Assembly: GCA_963788125.1 (NCBI GenBank)
Contig: CAWBFN010000002.1
Span: 930,001-994,000, forward strand
Reading direction: 5' to 3'
Length of the DNA stretch: 64,000 nucleotides
Origin: Bog-473 sp963788125
Lineage (GTDB): Bacteria > Actinomycetota > Acidimicrobiia > Acidimicrobiales > RAAP-2
Shown piece by piece: positions 42,580-50,888 of the stretch. The translations under genes and the position numbers were made by a program. The notes below the pieces were generated by a model. That model was not told the origin of the DNA. It searched no databases and saw nothing but the letters and a program-made list of their open reading frames with translations. Numbering within the stretch: position 1 is the stretch's first letter; every line of letters begins with the position of its first letter.

Positions 42580-43524
42580 CTACGTTCGAGCGGTCGGGGC
42601 CGAGGTGACCTGGCCGACGGCGTCGGTTACGAAGTCGAGGCCGGCCTGGCTCCCGGGCAAGATGCCGATCATCGCGTAGAAGCCGTGCATCTGCCCGGTG
42701 AAGCGCCGGTGCTGCACCGGGACTCCCGCCTTCATGAGCCGAGTCGCGTAGAGCTCCCCCTCGTCGCGCAGGACGTCGTGCTCGGCCGTCACGATGACCG
42801 CCGGGGGCAGGTTGGTCAGATCGGGCTGGCGCAGAGGCGAGGCGTCAGGGTGGGCCCGTGCCGCCTCGACGGGCGCGTAGTGAGCCCAGAACCAGGTCAT
42901 GGAGTCCCGCGAGAGCATCAGCTGGTTGTCCGGCTCGGTGTACGAGGTGGTGTCACGGTCGCAGTCGGTGATCGGGTAGACGAGGACCTGGAGCGCGATG
43001 GCCGGGCCACCGTCTGCCTTGGCTCGCTGGGCCATGACCGCGGCCAAGTTGCCGCCGGCGCCGTCGCCGGCCACGATCAGCGGCACGCGGGCGCCGGCCA
43101 GCTCCTCGAGATGTGCGTCGGCCCATCGCAGTGCCGCCCAGGCGTCCTCGACGGCCGTCGGAAAGCGGTACTCCGGGGCCAAGCGGTAGTCGACCAGAAG
43201 AACGGCGCAGCCTGTGCGTGCGGCCAGCGTCCGCCCCAGCGTCTCGAAGTCCTCGACGGCACCGATCACCCATCCGCCGCCGTGGTAGTAGACGATCAGT
43301 CCGGCGAGCCGATCGTTGGGTACCAGGAGACGCACCCGGACGTGGCCGCCGGGGACCGGCACCCGCCCGCTCTTGATCGCCGCCATCTCCGGTGCGGGAC
43401 CGAACCGGTCCCTCAACCGGCCCGGGAGGGCGCGGGCCTCCTCCACCGTCATCTCCCAGATCGGCGTCGAGCCGGCCCGGGTCAGCTCGCCCAGGAACCG
43501 AGTCGTCGCCTCGTCGAGGGTCAT
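42580..43524 (-). CDS. alpha/beta hydrolase (HSL/acetyl-hydrolase type) without nucleophile Ser
   Basis: A 314-aa member of the hormone-sensitive-lipase family. The oxyanion motif YYHGGGWVIG (81-84 HGGG) is intact, and Asp (TAEHDVLRDEGE) and His (QMHGFYAMIG) of the triad are present. The nucleophile motif normally GDSAGG reads G153-D154-G155-A-G-G: the catalytic serine codon is GGC (43060-43062). Unless the base is wrong, the protein cannot act by the standard mechanism and may be a binding protein or a changed enzyme. It lies 7 bp upstream of the monooxygenase gene on the same strand. Confidence 0.85.
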   Translation of the reverse strand: MTLDEATTRFLGELTRAGSTPIWEMTVEEARALPGRLRDRFGPAPEMAAIKSGRVPVPGGHVRVRLLVPNDRLAGLIVYYHGGGWVIGAVEDFETLGRTLAARTGCAVLLVDYRLAPEYRFPTAVEDAWAALRWADAHLEELAGARVPLIVAGDGAGGNLAAVMAQRAKADGGPAIALQVLVYPITDCDRDTTSYTEPDNQLMLSRDSMTWFWAHYAPVEAARAHPDASPLRQPDLTNLPPAVIVTAEHDVLRDEGELYATRLMKAGVPVQHRRFTGQMHGFYAMIGILPGSQAGLDFVTDAVGQVTSAPTART

Positions 43525-43531
43525 CCGGTCA

Positions 43532-45187
43532 TCAAGGAGACGAGGTCAGCTGCACCGACGCCAACGCGAAACCTTCGTAGCCCCGGGCGGCCACCTCGGC
43601 GCACTTCTCCCCGTAGACCCCGAGGCCGCCCACGTAGGGGAGGAACACCCGCGGTTTGCCGGGAATGTTGGCCCCCATGTACCAGGAGGCGGCTTTGGTG
43701 TACAGCGTCCGGGAGGCGACCTGCTGGACGTGATCGGTCCAGCTCGCCGCGGCCTCCTCGGTGGCCTCAATGGTGTCGACACGATCGTGGGCCAAGCGCT
43801 CGAGGCAGTGCGCGATCCACTCGACGTGCTGCTCGATCGCCGTCGGCATGTTGCTCAAGACGGACGGGCTGCCCGGGCCGGTGATGGTGAACAGATTGGG
43901 GAAGCCGGGAATGCCCAGGCCCAGATAGGTCCTCGGCCCCTCAGCCCACGTCTCGGCGAGCGACCTCCCGTCACGGCCGCGGACGTCCATGGCCAGAAGC
44001 GGTCCGGTGAGGGCATCGAAGCCGGTGGCGTACACCATGATGTCCACGGCGTGCTCGGACTCCGTGGTGCGGATGGCATCGCGCGTGACCTCCACGATCG
44101 GGGTGCGCCGCAGATCGACGAGCGTCACGTTGGGCCGGTTGAACGTCTCGTAGTAGTTGGTGTCGAGCGGCAGGCGCTTTGTGGCAAACGGAAAGTCCCT
44201 GGGCTTGAGGGCGTCGGCCACCCGGGGATCCTCGACGATCTGGTCGATCTTGGCGTGCACGAACTCGACCGCCGTCGCGTTGGCCTCCTCGTTGAGGAGC
44301 AGATCACTGAATGTGGCCACGGAGAACATGAAGCCACCCTGCTCCCAGCCGGCCTCGAACGCGGCCCGTCGCTCCTCGGGCGTCACCTCGAGGGCCGACC
44401 GGTCCATGCCCACGTACGGGATTCCCGCGCGCGACAGCCGGCCCCGCCGGCGCCACTCTCGGTAGTTGTCCTTCCACAGCTGCACGAAGGCCGGAGTGAG
44501 GGGCCCGTTGGCGGCGGGGATCGTGAACTGCGCCGTCCGCTGGAACACCGTGAGGTGGGCCGCCTGCTCGGCGATCACGGGAATGGCCTGAATCCCAGAG
44601 GCGCCGGTACCGATGACCCCGACCCGTTGGCCTTCGAAGCGGACCGGTTCGTGCGGCCACTGGCCGGTATGGTACGTGGCCCCGGTGAAGGAGTCGGCTC
44701 CGGGGAGCTCGGGGATGTTGGCGGCGGAGAGGCAGCCGACGGCCGTGATCACCCACCGGGCCTTCACCGAGGCTCCGTCGTCGGTGGACACGGTCCAACG
44801 GCCAGAACGGTCGTCGAACTGTAGCGAGGCCACTCGGGTGTCGAACTCGAAATCCTTCTTCAGGTCGAGTCGGTCGGCGACGTGCTCGAGATAGCGGAGA
44901 ATCTCCGGCTGGCCGGGGTACCGCTCTTCGAGCGGCCATTCCTGCTCGAGGTCAGGGAGGAACGAGTACGAGTAGTACATGCTCTCGGAGTCGCAGCGGG
45001 CGCCCGGATACCGGTTCCAGTACCAGGTTCCCCCTACTCCGGAGCCCGCCTCCACCCCGCGCACGGAGAAGCCTGCCTCGCGCAACCGGTAGAGCATGTA
45101 CAGGCCGGCGAACCCGGCCCCGATGACGACGGCGTCGTAGTCCCCGTCGTGGTACCCGGGGCGGACTCGCTCCTGGTGCTGTCCCAT
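43532..45187 (-). CDS. flavin monooxygenase, Baeyer-Villiger type
   Basis: A 551-aa FAD-dependent monooxygenase. The first Rossmann loop is VIGAGFAGLY (23-30), GGTWYWNRYPGARCD binds FAD, and the second nucleotide loop is GVIGTGASGIQ. The type I Baeyer-Villiger signature FxGxxxHTxxWP is present as FTGATYHTGQWP. It is predicted to insert oxygen into ketones using NADPH. The ATG at 45187 starts the conserved region. It lies 7 bp from the HSL-type hydrolase on the same strand; a BVMO ester product followed by a hydrolase is a common pathway pairing, which makes the missing serine in that hydrolase more notable. Confidence 0.92.
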   Translation of the reverse strand: MGQHQERVRPGYHDGDYDAVVIGAGFAGLYMLYRLREAGFSVRGVEAGSGVGGTWYWNRYPGARCDSESMYYSYSFLPDLEQEWPLEERYPGQPEILRYLEHVADRLDLKKDFEFDTRVASLQFDDRSGRWTVSTDDGASVKARWVITAVGCLSAANIPELPGADSFTGATYHTGQWPHEPVRFEGQRVGVIGTGASGIQAIPVIAEQAAHLTVFQRTAQFTIPAANGPLTPAFVQLWKDNYREWRRRGRLSRAGIPYVGMDRSALEVTPEERRAAFEAGWEQGGFMFSVATFSDLLLNEEANATAVEFVHAKIDQIVEDPRVADALKPRDFPFATKRLPLDTNYYETFNRPNVTLVDLRRTPIVEVTRDAIRTTESEHAVDIMVYATGFDALTGPLLAMDVRGRDGRSLAETWAEGPRTYLGLGIPGFPNLFTITGPGSPSVLSNMPTAIEQHVEWIAHCLERLAHDRVDTIEATEEAAASWTDHVQQVASRTLYTKAASWYMGANIPGKPRVFLPYVGGLGVYGEKCAEVAARGYEGFALASVQLTSSP

Positions 45188-45316
45188 TGCTCGCCATGTT
45201 ATGACGGCGACACCATCGGGGCCTCCCGTCGGGGGTGACGGGCGATTGATATTTTGTTGATGCCGCCGCCCCCCGCGTTCACACCGGGTTGATATGCCGG
45301 GGGCCACGATGAGTCC
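45188..45316 (+). promoter_or_regulatory. kdp upstream region with AT-rich patch
   Basis: A 129-bp spacer between the divergent BVMO and kdp genes. It contains an AT-rich patch in otherwise GC-rich DNA (45244-45261, GATTGATATTTTGTTGATG), and TTGATAT occurs twice (45246-45252 and 45289-45295). It is the likely place for the kdp promoter and a KdpE site, but no exact element can be assigned. Confidence 0.35.
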
Positions 45317-45400
45317 GTGGCAGATTTCCTCGCAGTTCTGGGCTTCTTGGCGTTCGCCGGAGCGATGCTCGCCCTCATCTGGCTTCTGGACCGGGTATGA
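45317..45400 (+). CDS. 27-aa hydrophobic peptide upstream of kdpF
   Basis: A very short gene with a GTG start: V-A-D-F-L-A-V-L-G-F-L-A-F-A-G-A-M-L-A-L, ending WLLDRV. It forms a single transmembrane helix with a charged C-terminal end. Its TGA overlaps the ATG of kdpF (ATGA at 45397-45400), showing translational coupling. It is in the right place, order and size to be an accessory subunit of the Kdp complex, as KdpF is. I do not recognise a named family. It is too short for standard gene callers. Confidence 0.6.
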   Translation: MADFLAVLGFLAFAGAMLALIWLLDRV

Positions 45401-45486
45401 CCTGGGTCCAGGGCGTCCTCCTGGCGGTGTCGATCGTGATGTTCTTCTACCTGGGCGTCGCCATGTTCAAACCCGAGAAGTTCTGA
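45397..45486 (+). CDS. kdpF: KdpF, small subunit of potassium-transporting ATPase
   Basis: A 29-aa single-helix peptide, MTWVQGVLLAVSIVMFFYLG then VAMFKPEKF. The ending (F/L)KPEKF is the KdpF signature. It stabilises the KdpABC complex in the inner membrane. It overlaps the preceding peptide gene by 4 bp and ends 1 bp before the kdpA GTG. Confidence 0.85.
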   Translation: MTWVQGVLLAVSIVMFFYLGVAMFKPEKF

Positions 45487-45487
45487 G

Positions 45488-47176
45488 GTGGGTTTCACCT
45501 GGACGATCATCACCCTGGTCGTCGCCCTCGGCCTCACCTGGCGATACCTCGGGTCCTACATGGCGGCCGTCTTCGACGGACGGGTGCACTACCTGGCATG
45601 GGCCGAGCGGCCCGTCTACCGCCTCCTCGGCACCAGCCCGCAACAGGAGCAGAACTGGAAACGCTACGCCACCTCCATGGTCATTTTCACGACGATCGCC
45701 ATGGCGCTCACCTACCTGATCATCCGCCTACAGGGGTCGCTGCCCCTCAACCCCCAGCACCTGGACGGCGTCTCCCCGGCACTCAGCTTCAACACCGCCG
45801 GCTCCTTCGTGACCAACACCAACTGGCAGAACTACGGCGGCGAGTCCACCATGTCGTACTTCTCTCAGATCGGGGCGCTCACCTTCCAGCAGTTCGTGAG
45901 CCCGGCCATCGGCATCGCCGTGGCCATCGCCATGGTGCGGGGCTTCTCCCGGCGCAACTCGCCGACGATCGGGAACTTCTGGGTGGACATGACCCGCGCC
46001 GTCCTCTACATCTTTCTTCCCATCGCCTTCGTCTTCGGCATCATCTTCGTCGGGCAGGGCGCCGTGCAGACCCTGGCCGGGACCGTCACCATCCACGACT
46101 ACCTCAACGGGGTGACCCAGACGATCGCCCGTGGTCCCATCGGCTTCATGGAGGCCATCAAACAGCTGGGCAACAACGGCGGCGGGTTCCTCAACGCCAA
46201 CTCCTCCACGACCTTCGAGAACCCGACCGGCCTCACCAACTGGCTGTCGATCTACCTGCTGCTCGCCGTCCCCTTCGCCCTGACGTACACCTTCGGCAAG
46301 ATGGTCGGCAGCATCCGCCACGGCGCCGCTCTCCTGGCGGCCATGGTGATCATCTTCGGAACCTGGGTCACCTTCACCAGCATCGCCGAACACCAGCAGA
46401 ACCCCGCGATAGCCACGGCCAGTGTGCATGCAAACGTGGGGAACACCGAGGGGAAGGAGGTGCGCTTCGGCGACACCGGCACCGCCCTCTTCGGGGTGTC
46501 CTCCACCAGCACCTCCACCGGCTCGGCCGATGCCTCCTACGACTCGTTCACCCCTATTGGCGGCATGGGACTGCTCACCGGGATGATGCTGGGTGAGGTG
46601 ACGCCGGGTGGCACCGGAAGTGGCCTCTACACCATCCTCATTTACGCCATCATCGCCGTGTTCATCGGCGGACTGATGATCGGGCGAACACCGGAGTACC
46701 TGGGGAAGAAGATTCAGGCCACCGAGATCAAACTCGCGGGGCTGGGGGCCCTGGTCATGCCGCTCATCGTGCTCGTCTTCACCGCCGTCGCCGTGTCGAT
46801 TCACGCCGGGCAGGCCGGCCCCGAGAACGCGGGCCCCCACGGGTTCACCGAGATCCTCTACGCGCTCACCTCGCAGGGCAACAACAACGGCTCGGCCTTC
46901 GGCGGCCTTACCGGCAACACCCCCTTCTACAACATCATCGGGTGGATCGACCTGATGATCGGCCGCTACGGCATCATGATCCCCGCCCTGGCCCTGGGGG
47001 GTGTGCTGGCCGCCAAGAACGTCGTGCCCGAGTCGCTCGGGACCTTCAAGACCGACAACACCATGTTCGTCGGCCTCACCATCGGCGTCATCGTGATCAT
47101 CGGTGGTCTCACCTTCTTCCCCGCCGTCTCGCTCGGCCCCATCGTCGAGCAGCTCAGCCACGGAAAGTTCTTCTAA
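45488..47176 (+). CDS. kdpA: potassium-transporting ATPase subunit A
   Basis: A 562-aa membrane protein with about ten to twelve helices, forming the K+-selective channel-like subunit of the Kdp pump. Selectivity-filter-like loops can be seen at FNTAGSFVTNTNWQNYGGES, GNNGGGFLNANSS and SQGNNNGSAFGG. The GTG at 45488 is one base after the kdpF stop. Its TAA overlaps the ATG of kdpB by one base. Length is normal for the family. Confidence 0.96.
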   Translation: MGFTWTIITLVVALGLTWRYLGSYMAAVFDGRVHYLAWAERPVYRLLGTSPQQEQNWKRYATSMVIFTTIAMALTYLIIRLQGSLPLNPQHLDGVSPALSFNTAGSFVTNTNWQNYGGESTMSYFSQIGALTFQQFVSPAIGIAVAIAMVRGFSRRNSPTIGNFWVDMTRAVLYIFLPIAFVFGIIFVGQGAVQTLAGTVTIHDYLNGVTQTIARGPIGFMEAIKQLGNNGGGFLNANSSTTFENPTGLTNWLSIYLLLAVPFALTYTFGKMVGSIRHGAALLAAMVIIFGTWVTFTSIAEHQQNPAIATASVHANVGNTEGKEVRFGDTGTALFGVSSTSTSTGSADASYDSFTPIGGMGLLTGMMLGEVTPGGTGSGLYTILIYAIIAVFIGGLMIGRTPEYLGKKIQATEIKLAGLGALVMPLIVLVFTAVAVSIHAGQAGPENAGPHGFTEILYALTSQGNNNGSAFGGLTGNTPFYNIIGWIDLMIGRYGIMIPALALGGVLAAKNVVPESLGTFKTDNTMFVGLTIGVIVIIGGLTFFPAVSLGPIVEQLSHGKFF

Positions 47177-49245
47177 TGACGACGACGACGAGCCAGCCCG
47201 GTCAACCGACACCGGCGACGCAGGCCCACGGCGTGGCCGAGGCCCGCAGCCTCTTCGACCGTGAGATCCTCCGCCGGGCCCTGATCGATTCGATCGCCAA
47301 GTTGGACCCCAGGGTCCAGTTCCGCAATCCGGTCATGTTCGTGGTGCTGGTGGGCTCGGTCATCACCCTCATCGAGGCGATCGCCCACCCCGGGAAGTTC
47401 ACCTGGTCCATCACCATCTGGCTCTTTCTCACGGTCATCTTCGCCAACTTCGCCGAGGCCATGGCCGAGGGACGGGGCAAGGCGCAGGCCGACACGCTCC
47501 GCAAGATGCGCTCGGAGACCGAGGCCCGGCGTCTGAACGCCGACGGGACCGAGTCGCTGGTACCGGCCGCCGAGCTGGCCAAGGGGGACATGGTCGTCTG
47601 CGAGGCCAACGACCTCATCCCCTCGGACGGCGAGATCGTCGAAGGCATCGCCTCGGTCGACGAATCGGCCATCACCGGCGAGTCGGCCCCGGTCATCCGC
47701 GAATCGGGGGGCGACCGCTCGGCGGTGACCGGTGGTACCAAGGTCCTCTCCGACCGGATCGTGGTGCGTATCACCGCCGAGCGCGGGCACACCTTCTTGG
47801 ATCGCATGATCACCCTGGTGGAGGGGGCCAACCGGCAGAAGACCCCCAACGAGATCGCCTTGACCATCTTGTTGGCCGTGCTCACCATCATCTTCATCCC
47901 CGTGGTCGTCTCCCTGCAGACCTTCGGGCACTACGCCGGGGGTTCGGTCTCGGTGGTCGTCCTGGTGTCCCTGCTGGTGTGCCTGATCCCGACCACCATC
48001 GGCGCCCTGCTCTCGGCCATCGGCATCGCCGGCATGGACCGGCTGGTGCAGAAGAACGTCCTGGCCATGAGCGGCCGGGCGGTTGAGGCAGCCGGTGACG
48101 TGCAGACCCTCCTGTTGGACAAGACCGGCACCATCACCATGGGCAACCGCATGGCCTCGGACTTCTATCCCGTGGGCGGCCACGCCGAGCGGGACGTGGC
48201 CGACGTGGCGCAGCTGGCCTCGTTGGCCGACGAGACGCCCGAGGGTCGTTCCATCGTGGTGCTGGCCAAGGAGCGATTCGACATCCGGGAGCGTCAACTC
48301 GAAGTCGATCACGCCTTCGTGCCCTTCTCCGCCACCACCCGGATGTCCGGTCTCGACCTCGGGCCCCGCCAGGTGCGCAAAGGGGCGGCCGAATCGGTGA
48401 AGCGCTGGGTCACCGAGCAGGATGGCATCGTGCCCGAAGGCCTCGACGGGGTCGTCGAACGCGTGTCGCGGGCCGGCTCCACTCCCTTGGTGGTGGCCGA
48501 CGGTCCGGACATCGTCGGGGTCATCGAGCTGAAGGACGTGGTCAAGGAGGGCATCCGGGAGAAGTTCGCCGAGATGCGCGCCATGGGCATCCGCACCGTG
48601 ATGATCACCGGCGACAACCCGCTCACGGCGGCGGCCATCGCCGAGGAGGCGGGCGTCGACGACTTCCTGGCCGAGGCCACGCCCGAGGCCAAGCTGGCGC
48701 TGATCAAGTCCGAGCAGGAGGGCGGGAAGCTGATCGCCATGACGGGGGACGGGACCAACGACGCCCCCGCCCTGGCCCAGGCCGACGTGGGGGTGGCCAT
48801 GAACACCGGGACCACGGCGGCCAAGGAGGCCGGCAACATGGTCGACCTCGACTCCAACCCCACCAAGCTGATCGACGTGGTCGAGATCGGCAAGCAGCTC
48901 CTCATCACCCGGGGATCGCTGACGACGTTCTCCATCGCCAACGACGTGGCCAAGTACTTCGCCATCATCCCCGCCCTCTTCGTGGCGACCTATCCCCAGA
49001 TCGAGCCGTTGAACATCCTGCACCTGCACAGTCCGCAGAGCGCCGTCCTGTCGGCCGTCATCTTCAACGCGCTGGTGATCGTGGCGCTGATCCCCCTCGC
49101 CCTCCGGGGCGTCAAGTTCCGGGCCGCCGGTTCGGCGGCCATCCTGCGCCGCAACGTATGGATCTACGGGGTGGGCGGGATCATCGTCCCCTTCATCTTC
49201 ATCAAGCTCATCGACCTCATCCTCGTCGCGCTGCACGCCTACTGA
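47176..49245 (+). CDS. kdpB: potassium-transporting P-type ATPase subunit B
   Basis: A 689-aa P-type ATPase. The phosphorylation site is D315-KTGTITMG. ITGESAP in the actuator domain and GDGTNDAPALAQADVG in the hinge are intact. It lacks N-terminal metal-binding domains, as expected for KdpB. The start follows the kdpA stop by overlap (TAATG). It energises K+ uptake together with kdpA, kdpC and kdpF. Confidence 0.96.
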   Translation: MTTTTSQPGQPTPATQAHGVAEARSLFDREILRRALIDSIAKLDPRVQFRNPVMFVVLVGSVITLIEAIAHPGKFTWSITIWLFLTVIFANFAEAMAEGRGKAQADTLRKMRSETEARRLNADGTESLVPAAELAKGDMVVCEANDLIPSDGEIVEGIASVDESAITGESAPVIRESGGDRSAVTGGTKVLSDRIVVRITAERGHTFLDRMITLVEGANRQKTPNEIALTILLAVLTIIFIPVVVSLQTFGHYAGGSVSVVVLVSLLVCLIPTTIGALLSAIGIAGMDRLVQKNVLAMSGRAVEAAGDVQTLLLDKTGTITMGNRMASDFYPVGGHAERDVADVAQLASLADETPEGRSIVVLAKERFDIRERQLEVDHAFVPFSATTRMSGLDLGPRQVRKGAAESVKRWVTEQDGIVPEGLDGVVERVSRAGSTPLVVADGPDIVGVIELKDVVKEGIREKFAEMRAMGIRTVMITGDNPLTAAAIAEEAGVDDFLAEATPEAKLALIKSEQEGGKLIAMTGDGTNDAPALAQADVGVAMNTGTTAAKEAGNMVDLDSNPTKLIDVVEIGKQLLITRGSLTTFSIANDVAKYFAIIPALFVATYPQIEPLNILHLHSPQSAVLSAVIFNALVIVALIPLALRGVKFRAAGSAAILRRNVWIYGVGGIIVPFIFIKLIDLILVALHAY

Positions 49246-49258
49246 TGGAGACCGCCTG

Positions 49259-49906
49259 ATGCTCGTCCACCTCCGCCGATCGGTCGTCCTCTGCGTCGTC
49301 GTCCTCGTCCTGACCTTTGTCTTCGCCTTCGTCGGCGTCGGCATCTCCCAGCTGTTCTTCACGCACCAGGCCGACGGGTCGATCACCTCCAACGGGTCGA
49401 CCCTGATCGGTCAGAACTGGTCCCAGGCCAAGTGCCCGGGCCATCCGTTGGGCAGCTGCGTCTTCCAGGGCCGCCCCGACGCCCTCGGTCCCTACGCCGG
49501 GTCCCTCAAGCCGGCCGCCGGCGGAGGGGACAACCCGCTGGCGGCCAACAACATCCCCGGCCATCCCGGCGTCTTGAACGCCGGCGAGTCCGGGGCGACC
49601 AACCTCGGGCCCCGCTCCAAGACCCTTTTGCAGAACACGCGGGCACTGGTGGCCTACTGGAAGGCGCGCGGCGTCAACCCGACACCCGACCTGGTGACGA
49701 CGTCGGGCAGCGGGTACGACCCTGACATCAGCCAGCAGGACGCCCTGGTGCAGATCCCCATGGTGGCGAAGGCCACCGGGCTCTCCGCCTCGGTGCTCAA
49801 GCACCTGGTCATCACTCAGACGCAGGGTGCCGAGCTCGGCTTCCTGGGCACCTCGTACATCGACGTACTCCATCTCAACGAAGCACTGGCCAAGCTGGAA
49901 AAATGA
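49259..49906 (+). CDS. kdpC: potassium-transporting ATPase subunit C
   Basis: A 215-aa protein with one N-terminal membrane helix (VVLCVVVLVLTFVFAFVGVGI) and an extracytoplasmic domain. SGATNLGPRSKTLL, TTSGSGYDPDIS and the C-terminal DVLHLNEAL are the conserved KdpC motifs. It acts as a K+-affinity subunit bound to KdpA and KdpB. Its stop overlaps the next gene's ATG by 4 bp (ATGA, 49903-49906). Confidence 0.94.
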   Translation: MLVHLRRSVVLCVVVLVLTFVFAFVGVGISQLFFTHQADGSITSNGSTLIGQNWSQAKCPGHPLGSCVFQGRPDALGPYAGSLKPAAGGGDNPLAANNIPGHPGVLNAGESGATNLGPRSKTLLQNTRALVAYWKARGVNPTPDLVTTSGSGYDPDISQQDALVQIPMVAKATGLSASVLKHLVITQTQGAELGFLGTSYIDVLHLNEALAKLEK

Positions 49907-50187
49907 CGAGCACCGCCATCGGGGCGGTCGTTCTCCGCAGACCCGCCGTCCTCGTCGGGCGGGTCGTCGCCGTGCGGGCCTACGTCCGGCCCTGGGTCCG
50001 GTTGCATGTCGAGTTGAGCGACGGGACCGGCACCCTCACCCTCCGCTTCATGGGCCGGACCGAGATCGCCGGCCTCGCCCCCGGCGTTCGTCTGCGCGTG
50101 GAAGGGACCCCGTCGATGGAGAATGAGACCATCATCATGCTCAACCCCCACTACGTCTTCGTCCCCGACGAGGCTCCGTCAGAGTGA
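49903..50187 (+). CDS. OB-fold protein in kdp operon
   Basis: A 94-aa soluble protein with a five-strand OB-fold pattern. RRPAVLVGRVVAVRAYVRPW is followed by LHVELSDGTGTLTLRFMGRTEIAGL, then GVRLRVEGTPSMENETIIML. This is the RecG/AspRS-type OB-fold nucleic-acid-binding layout, usually in larger helicase-like proteins but also known as small stand-alone actinobacterial proteins. Its position as the last gene of kdpFABC, with a 4-bp overlap, suggests a role in potassium transport regulation or RNA binding (inference). Its last 37 bp overlap the 3' end of convergent kdpE. Confidence 0.75.
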   Translation: MTSTAIGAVVLRRPAVLVGRVVAVRAYVRPWVRLHVELSDGTGTLTLRFMGRTEIAGLAPGVRLRVEGTPSMENETIIMLNPHYVFVPDEAPSE

Positions 50188-50873
50188 GCGTCGGCCATCA
50201 ACTGGTAGCCGATGCCGGGCACCGTGCGCAGGATGCGCCCCTCGTCGTCGTTCAGCTTCTTGCGCAGGCGGTGGGTGTAGACGCGCACGTAGTTCGACTC
50301 GGCTCCGTATCCGGCCCCCCAGACATCCTTGAGGATCATGTGGTGCGTGCACACCTTGCCGGCATAGCGCGCCAGGTAGGCCAGAAGATCGAACTCGCGG
50401 CTCGTGAGGGACAGCGCAGTTCCTCGCAGTGTCGCCATGTGGTGCACCATGTCGACCTCCAGGTCGCCGACCCGGATGATGGGGGACGACGGGGCTCCAT
50501 TCGCCGCCGGAGGGGCCGCATGGCGAATGGCCACGCGGAGCCGTGCTTCGAGCTCCGCCATTCCGAAGGGTTTGGTGATGAAGTCATCGGCGCCGCCGTC
50601 GAGCGCCTCGACCTTGCGGTGCTCGTCGCCGTAGGCGGAAAGGACGACGATCGGGACAGGGGAGAACTCCCGAATCCGTCGACAGACCTCAATGCCGTCG
50701 AGATCGGGGAGGCCCAAGTCGAGGATGACGAGATCAGGACTGAGCAGTGCCACCTGGCTGATGGCGTCGGCTCCCGAGTGCGTCGTCGTGACCTTGTCGC
50801 CGCGAGCCGTGAGCCCGATCCGCAGCGCCTTGACCAGCGCCGGGTCGTCGTCGACCACGAGAACCTTCGTCAT
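50151..50873 (-). CDS. kdpE: KdpE-type response regulator
   Basis: A 240-aa OmpR/PhoB-family regulator. The receiver domain (1-120) has acidic pocket VVDDDPAL, phosphoacceptor Asp52 in ILDLGLPD, and Lys in ITKPFG. The C-terminal winged helix (140-235) ends RVYTHRLRKKLNDDEG, RILRTVPGIGYQL. It is encoded next to the split KdpD sensor and should activate kdp when K+ is low. It is downstream of the kinase gene with 15 bp between them, so the two share an operon. Confidence 0.92.
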   Translation of the reverse strand: MTKVLVVDDDPALVKALRIGLTARGDKVTTTHSGADAISQVALLSPDLVILDLGLPDLDGIEVCRRIREFSPVPIVVLSAYGDEHRKVEALDGGADDFITKPFGMAELEARLRVAIRHAAPPAANGAPSSPIIRVGDLEVDMVHHMATLRGTALSLTSREFDLLAYLARYAGKVCTHHMILKDVWGAGYGAESNYVRVYTHRLRKKLNDDEGRILRTVPGIGYQLMADAHSDGASSGTKT

Positions 50874-50888
50874 GTCGTTCCGTTCGGA

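Noticed and set aside
47173..49392. A 739-aa open frame antisense to kdpB
   Set aside because: It arises from codon bias of kdpB, whose P-type ATPase motifs are all intact. The antisense product is low-complexity (His/Gly/Asp-rich).
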